Below are positions 20,084 to 28,475 of a DNA stretch of 64,000 bases, piece after piece. The notes under the pieces are model-generated. The model had not been told where the DNA came from. It did not search any database and saw only the letters and a program-made list of their open reading frames with translations. Position numbers and translations under genes: made by a program. The stretch's first letter is position 1. Every line of letters starts with the position of its first letter. The stretch covers positions 62,001-126,000 of the forward strand of contig NZ_JAUFPQ010000013.1 of the NCBI RefSeq assembly GCF_030409305.1, in the 5' to 3' direction. Source of the stretch: Halomonas maura (GTDB lineage Bacteria > Pseudomonadota > Gammaproteobacteria > Pseudomonadales > Halomonadaceae).

Positions 20084-20166
20084 GGTGAAGGGTGAAGGGT
20101 GAGGAGCATTGCCCCACGCCGGACCCCTTGCCCCTTACCCCTTACCCCTTACTCCTTACTCCTTAA
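20084..20166. repeat. Heptamer repeats in inverted arrangement
   Basis: Three GGGTGAA-type heptamers (20084-20104) are followed after 25 bases by five CCCCTTA/CTCCTTA heptamers (20130-20166). The two runs are roughly complementary and could fold into a hairpin just before the shared terminator. A shorter run of the same type lies at 5370-5388. Confidence 0.6.
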
Positions 20167-20170
20167 CAAC

Positions 20171-20198
20171 AAGGCCCCGGCATCGCTGCCGGGGCCTT
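20171..20198. terminator. Bidirectional terminator between livM and the binding-protein gene
   Basis: 12-bp stem AAGGCCCCGGCA with loop TCGC; A- and T-ends on both sides serve both converging genes. Confidence 0.75.
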
Positions 20199-20223
20199 CA
20201 TTGCGCCTGATCGAGAAAGGCGA

Positions 20224-21435
20224 TCAGTCGTCGGGGTCGACGTAGCCCTGGATGGCGAAGGTGCCTTCCTCGACCTTCATCTCCTGCACCACGCCCGGCA
20301 CGTCGCCGTTGTCGTCGAACTCGTGCCTGCCGGAGGCGCCCTCGTAGTTGATCTCGGTACCGGCGGCGATCAGCTCCTTGGCCTTCTCCCATTCGCCGGG
20401 CAGGATCACCTCGCCCGGGGCGGAGGCGACGCTGCGCAGTGCCTCGTTGAGGCCCTCGCGCTCGGCGCTGCCGTTCTGCTCGATGGCCAGCCCCAGCAGG
20501 AAGGCCGCGTCGTAGGCCTGGGCGGCGAACACCGCACTCGGGTCGATGCCGGCGGCCTGGGCGGCCTGGTTGAAGATCTCGGTGCCGGGCAGCTCCGGGC
20601 TACCCGGCCGGGTGGCGATCATGCCCTCGAGCACATCGGCGCCGATGGCCTCGATCAGGCTGTCGCCGACCATGCCGTCACCGCCCACGTACTGGGTGAA
20701 CATGCCGCTCTCGTAGGCCTGGCGCAGCACGGTCTGGCCGGAGGTGTCGGCATAGGCCAGCACCACCAGGGTCTGGGCGCCGGTGGCGGAGAGGGTGCCC
20801 AGCTCGGCGCGATAGTCGGCACGGTTGTCCTCGTGGGCCAGGTTCTCCAGCACCGTGCCACCGCCCTCCTCGAAGGCCGAGGCGAAGGCATCGGCCAGGC
20901 CGCGCCCGTAGTCGTTGTTGACGTAGGTGACCGCCACCTCCTCGATGCCCTGCTCCAGCAGCAGCTTGGCCAGCATCTGGCCCTGGAAGGCGTCCGAGGG
21001 CACGGTGCGGAACACCAGGTCGTTGTCGTCGAGCTCGGAGACCGCCGGCGCCGTGGAGGCCGGCGAGACCATGGTCACGCCGCCGGGGATGGCGGCATTG
21101 TTGGCCGAGGCGATGGTCGCGCCGGTGCACAGGGCGCCGACGATGGCGGTGACCCGCTCGGTGTTGACCATGCGGTCGGCCGCGTTGGAGGCCGCCGAGG
21201 CATCGGAACAGGTGGTGTCGCCGGTGGGCATGACGATCTCTTCGCCCTCCAGCACCCCGCCCTGCTCGTTGATCTGCTGCACCGCCAGCTGGGCGCCGTC
21301 GAATATCGGCGGGGTCAGGCTCTCGATGCCGCCGGTGAAGCCCCCCAGGAAGCCGACCTTGACCTCGGCCTGGGCCATGCCGGACAGGGCCAGGGTGGTC
21401 GCCGCTACCGCTGTCGCTAGAACGTGTTTCTTCAT
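20224..21435 (-). CDS. Branched-chain amino-acid ABC transporter periplasmic binding protein (LivK-like)
   Basis: 403-residue periplasmic type I binding protein. Signal peptide MKKHVLATAVAATTLALSG then AQAEVKVG; the start of the mature domain (VGFLGGFTGGIESL) and the DTTCSDASAA segment match the Peripla_BP_6 family, with a predicted disulfide between Cys77-type and Cys118-type residues (TTCSD and ALCTG). Acidic surface is consistent with a halophile. Encoded convergently to livGFHM, which probably supply its membrane part; transcription must therefore come from its own promoter upstream of 21435. Confidence 0.9.
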   Translation of the reverse strand: MKKHVLATAVAATTLALSGMAQAEVKVGFLGGFTGGIESLTPPIFDGAQLAVQQINEQGGVLEGEEIVMPTGDTTCSDASAASNAADRMVNTERVTAIVGALCTGATIASANNAAIPGGVTMVSPASTAPAVSELDDNDLVFRTVPSDAFQGQMLAKLLLEQGIEEVAVTYVNNDYGRGLADAFASAFEEGGGTVLENLAHEDNRADYRAELGTLSATGAQTLVVLAYADTSGQTVLRQAYESGMFTQYVGGDGMVGDSLIEAIGADVLEGMIATRPGSPELPGTEIFNQAAQAAGIDPSAVFAAQAYDAAFLLGLAIEQNGSAEREGLNEALRSVASAPGEVILPGEWEKAKELIAAGTEINYEGASGRHEFDDNGDVPGVVQEMKVEEGTFAIQGYVDPDD

Positions 21436-21661
21436 GATTGTTGGTCTCGCTCTGGTTACACGGATTCACACACCCTTCAATCTGGAAGGGCGGGGCGCAA
21501 AACACAAGCCGGACCTGCCAACGCTCCAGGCCCCCGGCGCTCGGCAACCCGCTGATTGGCAAGGCATCTCCCGGATGCTTAAGCGTTCGAACGGGCGCTT
21601 CAACGCTGTCGCGCCGCCCCGGCCTATACTGAGGACCGCGCCCATCCATCGCCGAGGCCCC

Positions 21662-22402
21662 ATGATGCGACCGCTGACCTTCCTCACCCTGGCCGCCCTG
21701 GCCAGCACCGCCCAGGCCGATGGCCGGGACATCGACTACCGCCTGGGCGACGCGGCCTTCACCGGCTATTTCGCCCCGGCCGCCGACGAGGCCCGCGGCA
21801 CGGTGCTGATCGTCCACGACTGGGACGGCCTCACCGACTACGAGCGCGAGCGCGCCGAGATGCTCGCCGCGCAGGGCTATGACGCCTTCGCCCTCGACCT
21901 CTACGGCAAGGGCAATCGCCCGCTGGAGACGGCGGCCCGCAAGGCCGAGACGGCCCGGCTCTATGACGACCGCGCACGCATGCGCGAGCTGACCCTGGCC
22001 GGCCTGGCCGAGGCCCGCGACCAGGGCGCGGCCAGGCCGACCGTGGTGATGGGCTACTGCTTCGGCGGCGCCGTGGTGCTGGAGCTGGCGCGCAGCGGCG
22101 CGGCCGAGGACGTGCGTGGCTACGCCACCTTCCACGGCGGCCTGGCCACCCCGGAAGGCCAGCAGTATGGCTCGGACACCCCGCCGATCCTGATCGCCCA
22201 CGGCGGCGCGGACACCTCGGTGCCCCTGGAAGACGTGACGGCGCTGGCCCGCGAACTCGAGGCCGCCGGGGTCGACTACGAGATCGAGATCTACTCCGGG
22301 GCGCCCCACGCCTTCACCGTCTTCGACGAGGAGCGCTACCAGGCCCGGGCGGACGAGAAGTCCTGGGCGGCCTTCCGGGCCCTGCTCGACGAGGCGTTGT
22401 GA
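21662..22402 (+). CDS. Secreted dienelactone-hydrolase-family protein
   Basis: 246 residues with a signal peptide (MMRPLTFLTLAALASTAQADG), so the enzyme acts in the periplasm. Alpha/beta hydrolase with the DLH triad visible: nucleophile Cys133 (GYCFGGAV), Asp184 (HGGADTSVP) and His216 (GAPHAF). Natural dienelactone hydrolases are cytoplasmic, so the exported form probably acts on another ester. Two adjacent ATGs (21662, 21665); the first is used. No operon partner. Confidence 0.88.
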   Translation: MMRPLTFLTLAALASTAQADGRDIDYRLGDAAFTGYFAPAADEARGTVLIVHDWDGLTDYERERAEMLAAQGYDAFALDLYGKGNRPLETAARKAETARLYDDRARMRELTLAGLAEARDQGAARPTVVMGYCFGGAVVLELARSGAAEDVRGYATFHGGLATPEGQQYGSDTPPILIAHGGADTSVPLEDVTALARELEAAGVDYEIEIYSGAPHAFTVFDEERYQARADEKSWAAFRALLDEAL

Positions 22403-22535
22403 ACCATCCCCGGCCGACAGTCACTTTCGGCATACCCTAGACCCATCCGTAATGATCGAGGACGTCACGAGATGCGTCCCCTAGAGTCGACGCCCCCGAC
22501 TCCATTACCCTCATAAATCCAAGGGGTTCCATCTC

Positions 22536-23792
22536 GTGCAATCCAACGCTTCCTACACTTCCACCAACCGCTGGCGGCGCATTCCGCTGTGGCAGAAGAT
22601 CCTCGCCGGCCTGGTGCTCGGCGTGCTGGCCGGGGCCCTGCTGGGCGAGGACGCCAGCGTCTTCAAGCCCATCGGCGATATCTTCATCAACGCCATCAAG
22701 ATGCTGATCGTGCCGCTGGTGTTCTCCACCCTGGTGGTGGGCATCACCGCCATGCGCGATCCCCAAAAGATGGGCCGCATCGGCGCGCGGACCATCGCCC
22801 TCTACCTGGTGACCACGGCCTTCGCCATCGCCATCGGCCTGCTCGCCTCCTGGGTGTTCCAGCCCGGCGTCGGCCTGGAGATGAGCTTCGAGTCCGGGGT
22901 CGAGGCCAAGCAGGCCCCCAGCCTGGTGGAGATCCTGGTCGGCCTGGTGCCCCAGAACCCCATCGACGCCCTGGCCAGCGGCAATATCCTGCAGATCATC
23001 GTCTTCGCCATTGGCCTGGGCATCTCGCTGACCCTGATCGGCGACAAGGGCGAGCCCGTGGTGCGCGTCTTCGAGAGCTTCGCCGAGGCGATGGTCAAGC
23101 TGACCAACCTGGTCATGGCCCTCGCGCCCTTCGGCGTCTTCGGCCTGATCGCTCATGTGGCCGGCAGCTACGGCCTCGAGGTGCTGCTGCCGCTGGCCAA
23201 GGTGATCGGCGTGGCCTACCTGGCCAGCGTGCTGCACGTGCTGCTGGTCTACTCGGGCCTGCTGGCCCTGCTCGGCCGGCTGAACCCGGTGCGCTACCTG
23301 CAGGGCATCCTCGACGCTCTGGTGGTGGCCTACTCCTCGGCCTCGTCATCCGGCACCCTGCCGGTCTCGCTGCGCTGCGCCAAGGACAACCTCGGGGTCT
23401 CCGAGGGCGTGGCCGGCTTCGTGCTGCCGGTGGGCGCCACCATCAACATGGACGGCACCGCCATCTACCAGGGCGTGGTCGCGGTGTTCATCGCCCAGCT
23501 GCTGGGCGTCGACCTGAGCCTGATGGATTACGGCATGATCATCGTCACCGGCACCCTGGCCTCGATCGGCACCGCCGGCGTGCCTGGCGCGGGCCTGGTA
23601 ATGCTGTCCATCGTCATGGCGCAGATCGGCCTGCCGCTGGAGGCCATCGCGGTGATCGCCGGCATCGATCGCATCCTCGACATGGCCCGTACCAGCGTCA
23701 ACGTGGCCGGCGACCTGATGGTCACCACCCTGGTCGGCAAGAGCGAAGGCGAGCTCGACGAGGCCATCTACAACGCCCCGGGCAAGAGTTGA
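22536..23792 (+). CDS. Dicarboxylate/amino acid:cation symporter (DAACS)
   Basis: 418-residue GltP/DctA-type sodium or proton symporter. Typical elevator fold: SSASSSGTLPVSLR (re-entrant hairpin 1 serine motif), GATINMDGTAIYQ (the NMDGT cation site) and the GVPGAGLVML hairpin 2 with DRILDMARTSVNV (substrate Arg/Asp helix 8). Start is GTG at 22536 with AAGGGG upstream. Substrate may be glutamate, aspartate or C4-dicarboxylates. Confidence 0.93.
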   Translation: MQSNASYTSTNRWRRIPLWQKILAGLVLGVLAGALLGEDASVFKPIGDIFINAIKMLIVPLVFSTLVVGITAMRDPQKMGRIGARTIALYLVTTAFAIAIGLLASWVFQPGVGLEMSFESGVEAKQAPSLVEILVGLVPQNPIDALASGNILQIIVFAIGLGISLTLIGDKGEPVVRVFESFAEAMVKLTNLVMALAPFGVFGLIAHVAGSYGLEVLLPLAKVIGVAYLASVLHVLLVYSGLLALLGRLNPVRYLQGILDALVVAYSSASSSGTLPVSLRCAKDNLGVSEGVAGFVLPVGATINMDGTAIYQGVVAVFIAQLLGVDLSLMDYGMIIVTGTLASIGTAGVPGAGLVMLSIVMAQIGLPLEAIAVIAGIDRILDMARTSVNVAGDLMVTTLVGKSEGELDEAIYNAPGKS

Positions 23793-23871
23793 TGGCATGC
23801 CGCGCCGGGCGACCGGCGCGGCGCCGGCTATGCTAGAGTGATCCCATGATGCACTGCAGCGTGAGGTCACC

Positions 23872-24927
23872 ATGCAGCTCAGCGTGCTTTCCGGCAGCCG
23901 CGGCGAGATCGGCGAGGCCCATGGCCACCACCACGCCGCCCTGATCACCCACAGCCTCGAGGTCTACGACCGGCTGTTCCACGACTTCGTCGGCATCGGC
24001 TGGGCCGAGGCGCGCATCGCCGCCGAGGCCTTCCTGCCGATGATCGAGCGCGGCTTCCCGGCGATCCTCGACGAGATGGACGGCATCGCCCGGGGCGCCG
24101 GGCTCGACTTCGCCGACATCCTCACCCTCAACTGCCGCAGCGAGATCTCGCTGACCCAGGCCAGCGGCGGCTGCAGCGCCTTCTCGCTGCAGCGCGACGG
24201 CACCCAGTGGCTGGCCCAGAACTGGGACTGGCGCACCGACCAGCTGCACAACGTGGTGGCCCTCGAGCTGCATCCCGAAAACGCCCCGGCCCTGGTCAGC
24301 ATCGGCGAGGCCGGCATGGTGGCCAAGATCGGCATGAACGACCGCGGCCTCGGGGTCTGCCTCAATGCCATTCGCTCGCACACCTGCGGCGAGGGGCTGC
24401 CGATCCACGTGGCCCTGCGCAAGATCCTCGAGAGCCCCGACCTGGAGCAGGCGGTGCGCGTCGCCACCCACGACCGGGTCTGTTCCCCCGCCCACTTCCT
24501 GCTGGCCAGCCGCGACGGCCAGGCCGCCGGCTTCGAGGTGCATCCCGGCCTGCCGGGGCGCCTGCCCTCCCATGCCGGCGCCGTGACCCATACCAACCAC
24601 CTGGTCGCCGAGACCGCCACCTGCCAGGTGGAGGACTTTCCCCGCCCCGACTCCCGCCCGCGCCTCGCCCGCCTCGACCGGCTGCTCCACGAGCGCTTGC
24701 CGCCCGGCGTGACGATCGACGAGCCGGCGCTGTTCGCCATCCTCGCCGACCACGACAATGCGCCCATGTCCATCTGCCGTCACTTCAACCCGCAGCAGCC
24801 CCCGGAAGAGCGCATGGAGACGCTGTTCGCGGTGGTCATGAACCTCAACGAGGGTCGCCTGACCCTGCGCCACGGCAAGCCCTGCGAGAGCAGCGACTCA
24901 CTCAGGGTCCACCTCAACGCCATTTAG
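23872..24927 (+). CDS. C45-type autoproteolytic acyltransferase/hydrolase
   Basis: 351 residues, Ntn-hydrolase fold related to acyl-CoA:6-aminopenicillanic acid acyltransferase. Expected self-cleavage before Cys101 in SGGCSAFSLQ, making it the N-terminal nucleophile; downstream NWDWRTDQLHN and GMNDRGLGVCLNAI match the family core. No signal peptide. Bacterial members often cleave acyl amides or peptides; substrate unknown. A MITE-like repeat begins 7 bases after the stop. Confidence 0.85.
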   Translation: MQLSVLSGSRGEIGEAHGHHHAALITHSLEVYDRLFHDFVGIGWAEARIAAEAFLPMIERGFPAILDEMDGIARGAGLDFADILTLNCRSEISLTQASGGCSAFSLQRDGTQWLAQNWDWRTDQLHNVVALELHPENAPALVSIGEAGMVAKIGMNDRGLGVCLNAIRSHTCGEGLPIHVALRKILESPDLEQAVRVATHDRVCSPAHFLLASRDGQAAGFEVHPGLPGRLPSHAGAVTHTNHLVAETATCQVEDFPRPDSRPRLARLDRLLHERLPPGVTIDEPALFAILADHDNAPMSICRHFNPQQPPEERMETLFAVVMNLNEGRLTLRHGKPCESSDSLRVHLNAI

Positions 24928-24933
24928 ATATCC

Positions 24934-25127
24934 AGGCAGTGCCTGAAAAGTCGGCGAGCGAAGGTTAGGGCTAGGCCCGCTCCCGGCGGGCCAACGCATT
25001 TCCCACCTCCCTGTGGGTCACAAGGCAAGAATCGGCAAGAACGCGGAGTTTACAGATAGTAAATGAGCAGTTTGCGCCGATTTTTAACGCCGTATAACCG
25101 AGCGCAGTCACTTTTCGGGCATTGCCT
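24934..25127. mobile_element. MITE-like element with 18-bp terminal inverted repeats
   Basis: The ends AGGCAGTGCCTGAAAAGT (24934-24951) and the complement of ACTTTTCGGGCATTGCCT (25110-25127) match at 16 of 18 bases. The 194-base interior is non-coding and has small hairpins at 24974-24992 and 25002-25017. No clear target duplication. The right end supplies the last codons and stop of the hypothetical gene at 25108. Confidence 0.6.
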
Positions 25128-25383
25128 TGCGCCGCCAGGCGCCCAGCCGCGGCACCGCATCCAGCTCACCCTTGAGGTACTGCTCGGTGGTCACCAGGAA
25201 GAGCCGCCGGAAGAGCTCATGGATGGCCTCCTCGCGGCGCAGCGCCACGAGTTCCGGGTCCTCGTGCCCGGCGGGGTCGGCCCTGGGATATTCCCAGGCC
25301 ATGCGCACCGAGCCGGAGCTGATGTCGCAGATCTCGAGGGTGGGGTTCGCGCCGCGAAACGCCGTCTTGATGTGGTAGGCCAT
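25108..25383 (-). CDS. Small Fur-box-preceded protein of unknown function
   Basis: 91 residues, cytoplasmic, acidic middle with a helical second half (ELVALRREEAIHELFRRLFL). Preceded by a clear Fur box 28 bases upstream, so it is probably iron-repressed. No family recognised. Its last five codons lie in the inverted repeat of the adjacent MITE-like element, so the original C terminus may have been longer. Confidence 0.65.
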   Translation of the reverse strand: MAYHIKTAFRGANPTLEICDISSGSVRMAWEYPRADPAGHEDPELVALRREEAIHELFRRLFLVTTEQYLKGELDAVPRLGAWRRKAMPEK

Positions 25384-25410
25384 GCCGTCCTCCCGATCGA
25401 CTCAATAAAT

Positions 25411-25429
25411 GGCAACGATTATCATTTGC
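25411..25429. promoter_or_regulatory. Fur box
   Basis: GGCAACGATTATCATTTGC matches 13 of 19 positions of GATAATGATAATCATTATC, including the central GATNATCATT. Lies directly upstream of the 91-residue gene. Confidence 0.65.
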
Positions 25430-25483
25430 AATAGTCGTCGGCCATCGCGGCCCTGTCAAGGCGATGGGCAGGCGGGCCTGGCC

Positions 25484-26074
25484 TCAGCCCGCCAGCGCCT
25501 CCTCCACCAGCGCGCGCGCCTCGGCCGTCATCGGCAGCTCCAGGGCCAGCCCATGGGCCTGGGGCGACATCTTCTTCCAGGTCATCTGCACGATGCGAAT
25601 CAGGTGATCGTGGTCGATCTGCTTGGAGAAGTCGGCGAAGTAGTTCTCCAGGAACACCAGGCAGGCGCAGTCCTCCACCGCCTGGGTGCCGGCCTCGCGA
25701 CCCAGCCCCTGCTTGCGGATCATCCGCGCCACCTGCTCGGCCGCCTCCTCCGGGTAGCCGGCCTCGCGCATCAGCCCCGCGGTGGTCTCGCCGGCCCGCT
25801 TGCCCTGGTCGCGCCGCCAGGTGAGATAGCCCACCCGGCCCTCGGGATAGTCCCCGCGCGGCACCTGCCAGCGCTGCAGGTGCTGGCCGCGCACCGCCAG
25901 GCGCACCAGTTCGTCGGGGGAGGCCTCCAACTGCTCCAGCCAGGCGCTCATGCGCCCGGCATGCCACAGCTCCATGGGCAGCGACTCGCCGTCCACCGTC
26001 ACCCGGCGGGGATCCTCCGCGTGCAGGGCATCCAGGGCGGCGAGGGTCTGGTCGTAGGGGGACGTCGACGTCAT
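25484..26074 (-). CDS. DUF4202 family protein
   Basis: 196-residue cytoplasmic protein of the DUF4202 family, related to a metal-dependent hydrolase-like helical fold: LPMELWHAGRMSAWLE, LAVRGQHLQRW, a long helix with YPEGRVGYLTWR, and DCACLVFLENYF with conserved His/Glu/Asp residues that look like metal ligands. The family has no defined function in pathways. Stand-alone gene. Confidence 0.82.
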   Translation of the reverse strand: MTSTSPYDQTLAALDALHAEDPRRVTVDGESLPMELWHAGRMSAWLEQLEASPDELVRLAVRGQHLQRWQVPRGDYPEGRVGYLTWRRDQGKRAGETTAGLMREAGYPEEAAEQVARMIRKQGLGREAGTQAVEDCACLVFLENYFADFSKQIDHDHLIRIVQMTWKKMSPQAHGLALELPMTAEARALVEEALAG

Positions 26075-26221
26075 GGGGACTCCTTCTCGTCACTATCGTC
26101 GTGATGCCTCCATGAAAGCACGTCTCGGGCGAGATGGCAGCCGACCGCCTTCGAACAGTCGTTTGCATGCGCAGAGCAGGATCGCTAGGTTATTGCTCGG
26201 ACATTCAATGAAAGGACGCTT

Positions 26222-27148
26222 ATGAACTTCGCTCCCCGCCTCCCGCTCGCCGCCTCCCTGGCCCTGGGGCTCGCCGCCCCGATCGTGGCCCAGGCCGACG
26301 CCCTGGAACGGCAACTCGCCGAGCTTCAGGACTTCCAGGTCATCGCGCATCGAGGGGCCAGCGGCCACGCCCCGGAGCACACCTGGCCGGCCTACGAGCA
26401 GGCCCGCGCCATGGGGGCCGACTACCTCGAGCTGGACCTGCACATGAGCGCCGACGGCGAACTGGTGGTGATCCACGACGACACCCTGGGGCGCACCACC
26501 GATGGCAAGGGCAAGGTACAGGACTTCGGCCACGCCGAACTCAAGGCCCTGGACGCCGGCAGCTGGTTCAATGCGGCTCACCCCGAGAGGGCCGACGACG
26601 CCTACGCCGACGCCGAGCTGCTGACCCTGGACGAGGTGATCGACCGTTACGGCGACGACGTCCGCTACTACATCGAGACCAAGTCGCCCGAACGCTACCC
26701 CGAGCTGCAGCGCGCCCTGGTCGAGACCCTCGAGGAACAAGGCCTGGTCGACGCCGGCGCGGTGATCATCCAGTCGTTCAGCCAGGACAGCCTGCGGCAG
26801 ATCCACGAACTCAACGCCGACATTCCGCTCGTTCAGCTGGTGTGGTACTCCCCCGCCGAGGACGGCGACGGCCTGGTCGAATGGACCGGCGTCACCCCCG
26901 CGCCCGCCGAGATCGGCGACGCCGACCTCCAGGCGATCGCCGACTACGCCGTGGGCATCGGCCCCAACGTCACCTACGAGGGCGAGGACGTCATCGACGC
27001 CGGCTTCGTCGAGCAGGCCCACGCCAACGGCCTGCTGGTGCACCCCTACACCATCAACGACCAGGCTGAGATGCGCCGGCTGATCGACTGGGGCGTGGAC
27101 GGGATGTTCACCAACTTCCCGGATCGGCTGAGCGAGGTCGTCGAGTAA
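26222..27148 (+). CDS. Periplasmic glycerophosphodiester phosphodiesterase
   Basis: 308-residue exported enzyme that hydrolyses glycerophosphodiesters to glycerol 3-phosphate and alcohol. Signal peptide about 1-25 (LPLAASLALGLAAPIVAQA). Active-site residues of the GDPD barrel can be placed: His43-Arg44 (AHRGASG), Glu70 and Asp72 (YLELDLHM), His85 (VVIHDDTL), and the metal/phosphate loop around ETKSPERYP. Closed by a hairpin at 27187. Similar to GlpQ of E. coli, slightly shorter. Confidence 0.92.
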   Translation: MNFAPRLPLAASLALGLAAPIVAQADALERQLAELQDFQVIAHRGASGHAPEHTWPAYEQARAMGADYLELDLHMSADGELVVIHDDTLGRTTDGKGKVQDFGHAELKALDAGSWFNAAHPERADDAYADAELLTLDEVIDRYGDDVRYYIETKSPERYPELQRALVETLEEQGLVDAGAVIIQSFSQDSLRQIHELNADIPLVQLVWYSPAEDGDGLVEWTGVTPAPAEIGDADLQAIADYAVGIGPNVTYEGEDVIDAGFVEQAHANGLLVHPYTINDQAEMRRLIDWGVDGMFTNFPDRLSEVVE

Positions 27149-27186
27149 GCCTTACCCGCTCTCGCGAGACGACGCCGGAATGAGGC

Positions 27187-27210
27187 AGCCCGAGACGACC
27201 GTCTCGGGCT
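27187..27210 (+). terminator. Hairpin terminator after the GDPD gene
   Basis: 10-bp stem AGCCCGAGAC with a 4-base loop. Confidence 0.6.
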
Positions 27211-27460
27211 GGCTCGAGAGTCGCGACCATCCACAGCGAGATTGTCGAGCGGCTCATGCACGCGTTCCGGCGACGCCGGGCGTCCCATGAGAAATGGAAC
27301 ACAGACTCGGCGGCACTTCTGCTTCCGACCATCCGCAGACAGTGGACATTACCCGCACCCACCTAGCCACCGGCGAAGCCGCGAGGCCATGCGAGGGCTG
27401 TGGCATTGCCCCAGTGTGGCCGCCTTACTCCCGCAACGCGCATTGCCGAGGTCAGGCCGT
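27211..27460. other. Low-coding intergenic stretch
   Basis: No convincing gene. Frames here are short and shadow each other. In the minus strand a segment reading ADVAIGLDPERPDL resembles a DUF1127-like tail in the next frame after the small gene at 27461, so a frameshift is possible. Confidence 0.3.
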
Positions 27461-27634
27461 TCAGGATCGAGGCCGATGGCGACGTCGGCGGTATCGCACC
27501 CTCGACAGTCGCAAGGCGCCCTTGCGAAGGCTACGCCACGCACCGCGAAACAGCCTGGCAAACAGATCGGCCCGCAATCGGGCATTGCGCTGCTCCACTG
27601 CCCGAATTTTCGGATCTGGATTATGGAAGGCCAT
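27461..27634 (-). CDS. Small basic protein, possibly a frameshifted DUF1127-like gene
   Basis: 57 residues, strong GGAGGAGA site before ATG 27634. Sequence begins MAFHNPDPKIRAVEQRNARL and has an amphipathic, arginine-rich middle (FARLFRGAWRSLRKG), then an arginine-run tail. DUF1127 proteins have a similar basic helix followed by an LxDIGL-like motif; here that motif appears only in the next frame, hinting at a frameshift. Function unknown. Confidence 0.45.
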   Translation of the reverse strand: MAFHNPDPKIRAVEQRNARLRADLFARLFRGAWRSLRKGALRLSRVRYRRRRHRPRS

Positions 27635-27747
27635 CGTCTCCTCCGCTGTCGAAAGCACACTGGATGCATAGCATGATAGAGGCACTGCGCAAGCTTTTCA
27701 TGGTTGCCTGAAAGTCAGGAACCGGACAGAAGCTGCCTTTTGGTGAG

Positions 27748-27828
27748 TACTAACGCCGCCATAAACGGCGTGAGACGCAGTTGCACGTCCGGCGACCATA
27801 GGGAGCGTATTTGATGGCCTTGTTAGGT
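27748..27828 (-). repeat. attC site 1 (array end)
   Basis: Core GTTAGGT (27822-27828) at the right and TACTAAC (27748-27754) at the left with an imperfect stem between. The stop codon of the next gene lies inside it, as is common in cassettes. Confidence 0.8.
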
Positions 27829-28251
27829 GCGCTCATGCTCACCTACCTCTTGTTGCAACTTTTTGAGACTTAAGCGAGCAATTTCATCTTGGAGCGGCTG
27901 AATTTCAGTGTGCCATTTCTTGAAGCCATACCAAATCATTAAAAGCCCTAAACCAATAATTACCCCCAAACATACCAAGAAAAAGGTTTTATTATTTTTA
28001 GCTATCTCTAATTTTCTATCCAGAATCAGGAAACGAGTTTCATCTGATACTGACCGTACTGGATCGACCTTTAGAGTCTCATACTCAACTGCGATCTCGA
28101 AAACTAAATTATTCGTGGACTGATTTACATATAGAGTTGATCCAATGCCAAATATTATTAAGAGCAGGCCGAAGAAAGCGTAAAACTTAAAGATATTGTC
28201 TGTTGGCAAAGGGATGCGACTTTCCATTGAAAGACTACTCCAGTTCATCAT
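27823..28251 (-). CDS. Cassette gene: two-helix membrane protein of unknown function
   Basis: About 142 residues from ATG 28251. The longer frame from 28275 would start inside attC site 2, so the later ATG is preferred. Two hydrophobic helices (FYAFFGLLLIIFGIGSTLYV and FFLVCLGVIIGLGLLMIW) flank a polar loop of about 50 residues; a coiled-coil-like tail (EIQPLQDEIARLSLKKLQQE) follows. No family recognised. Confidence 0.75.
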   Translation of the reverse strand: MMNWSSLSMESRIPLPTDNIFKFYAFFGLLLIIFGIGSTLYVNQSTNNLVFEIAVEYETLKVDPVRSVSDETRFLILDRKLEIAKNNKTFFLVCLGVIIGLGLLMIWYGFKKWHTEIQPLQDEIARLSLKKLQQEVGEHERT

Positions 28252-28257
28252 TTTAGC

Positions 28258-28329
28258 ACCTAACGCCCGCAGCACCGGAAAAATTGCAGCGCAGCGGAAA
28301 TTTTTTCCGAGTGCCTTCGCTTGTTAGCA
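28258..28329 (-). repeat. attC site 2
   Basis: Ends ACCTAAC (28258-28264) and GTTAGCA (28323-28329), with a stem containing GGAAAA...TTTTCC arms. Confidence 0.85.
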
Positions 28330-28473
28330 CTACTTGCACACACTATGATCACTACGCACTCTTAGTGATTTGCATTTCGGGCACTTCAGGCCCAGCTTTA
28401 TTTTTCTGCTAAAACGATGCCCACAACTTTTACATATGAAAAAGTAAGGAGGTCCAGGGATAAATCCTGCCAT
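28330..28473 (-). CDS. Cassette gene: small zinc-ribbon protein
   Basis: 47 residues, below normal gene-calling cutoffs. Four cysteines in a CxxC...CxxC zinc-ribbon pattern: FICKSCGHRF and GLKCPKCKSL, with a basic middle. Starts 2 bases after the stop of the preceding gene on the same cassette, with AAGGAAA overlapping that gene's end, so it is a two-gene cassette. Zinc ribbons of this size often bind nucleic acid or protein; role unknown. Confidence 0.75.
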   Translation of the reverse strand: MAGFIPGPPYFFICKSCGHRFSRKIKLGLKCPKCKSLRVRSDHSVCK

Positions 28474-28475
28474 GG

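Noticed and set aside
24974..24992. GC-rich hairpin considered as terminator of the C45 gene
   Set aside because: Lies inside the MITE-like element and has no T-tract; better seen as part of the repeat.
27242..27676. 144-residue plus-strand frame
   Set aside because: No ribosome site and antisense to the small basic protein gene; Ser/Arg-rich shadow composition.
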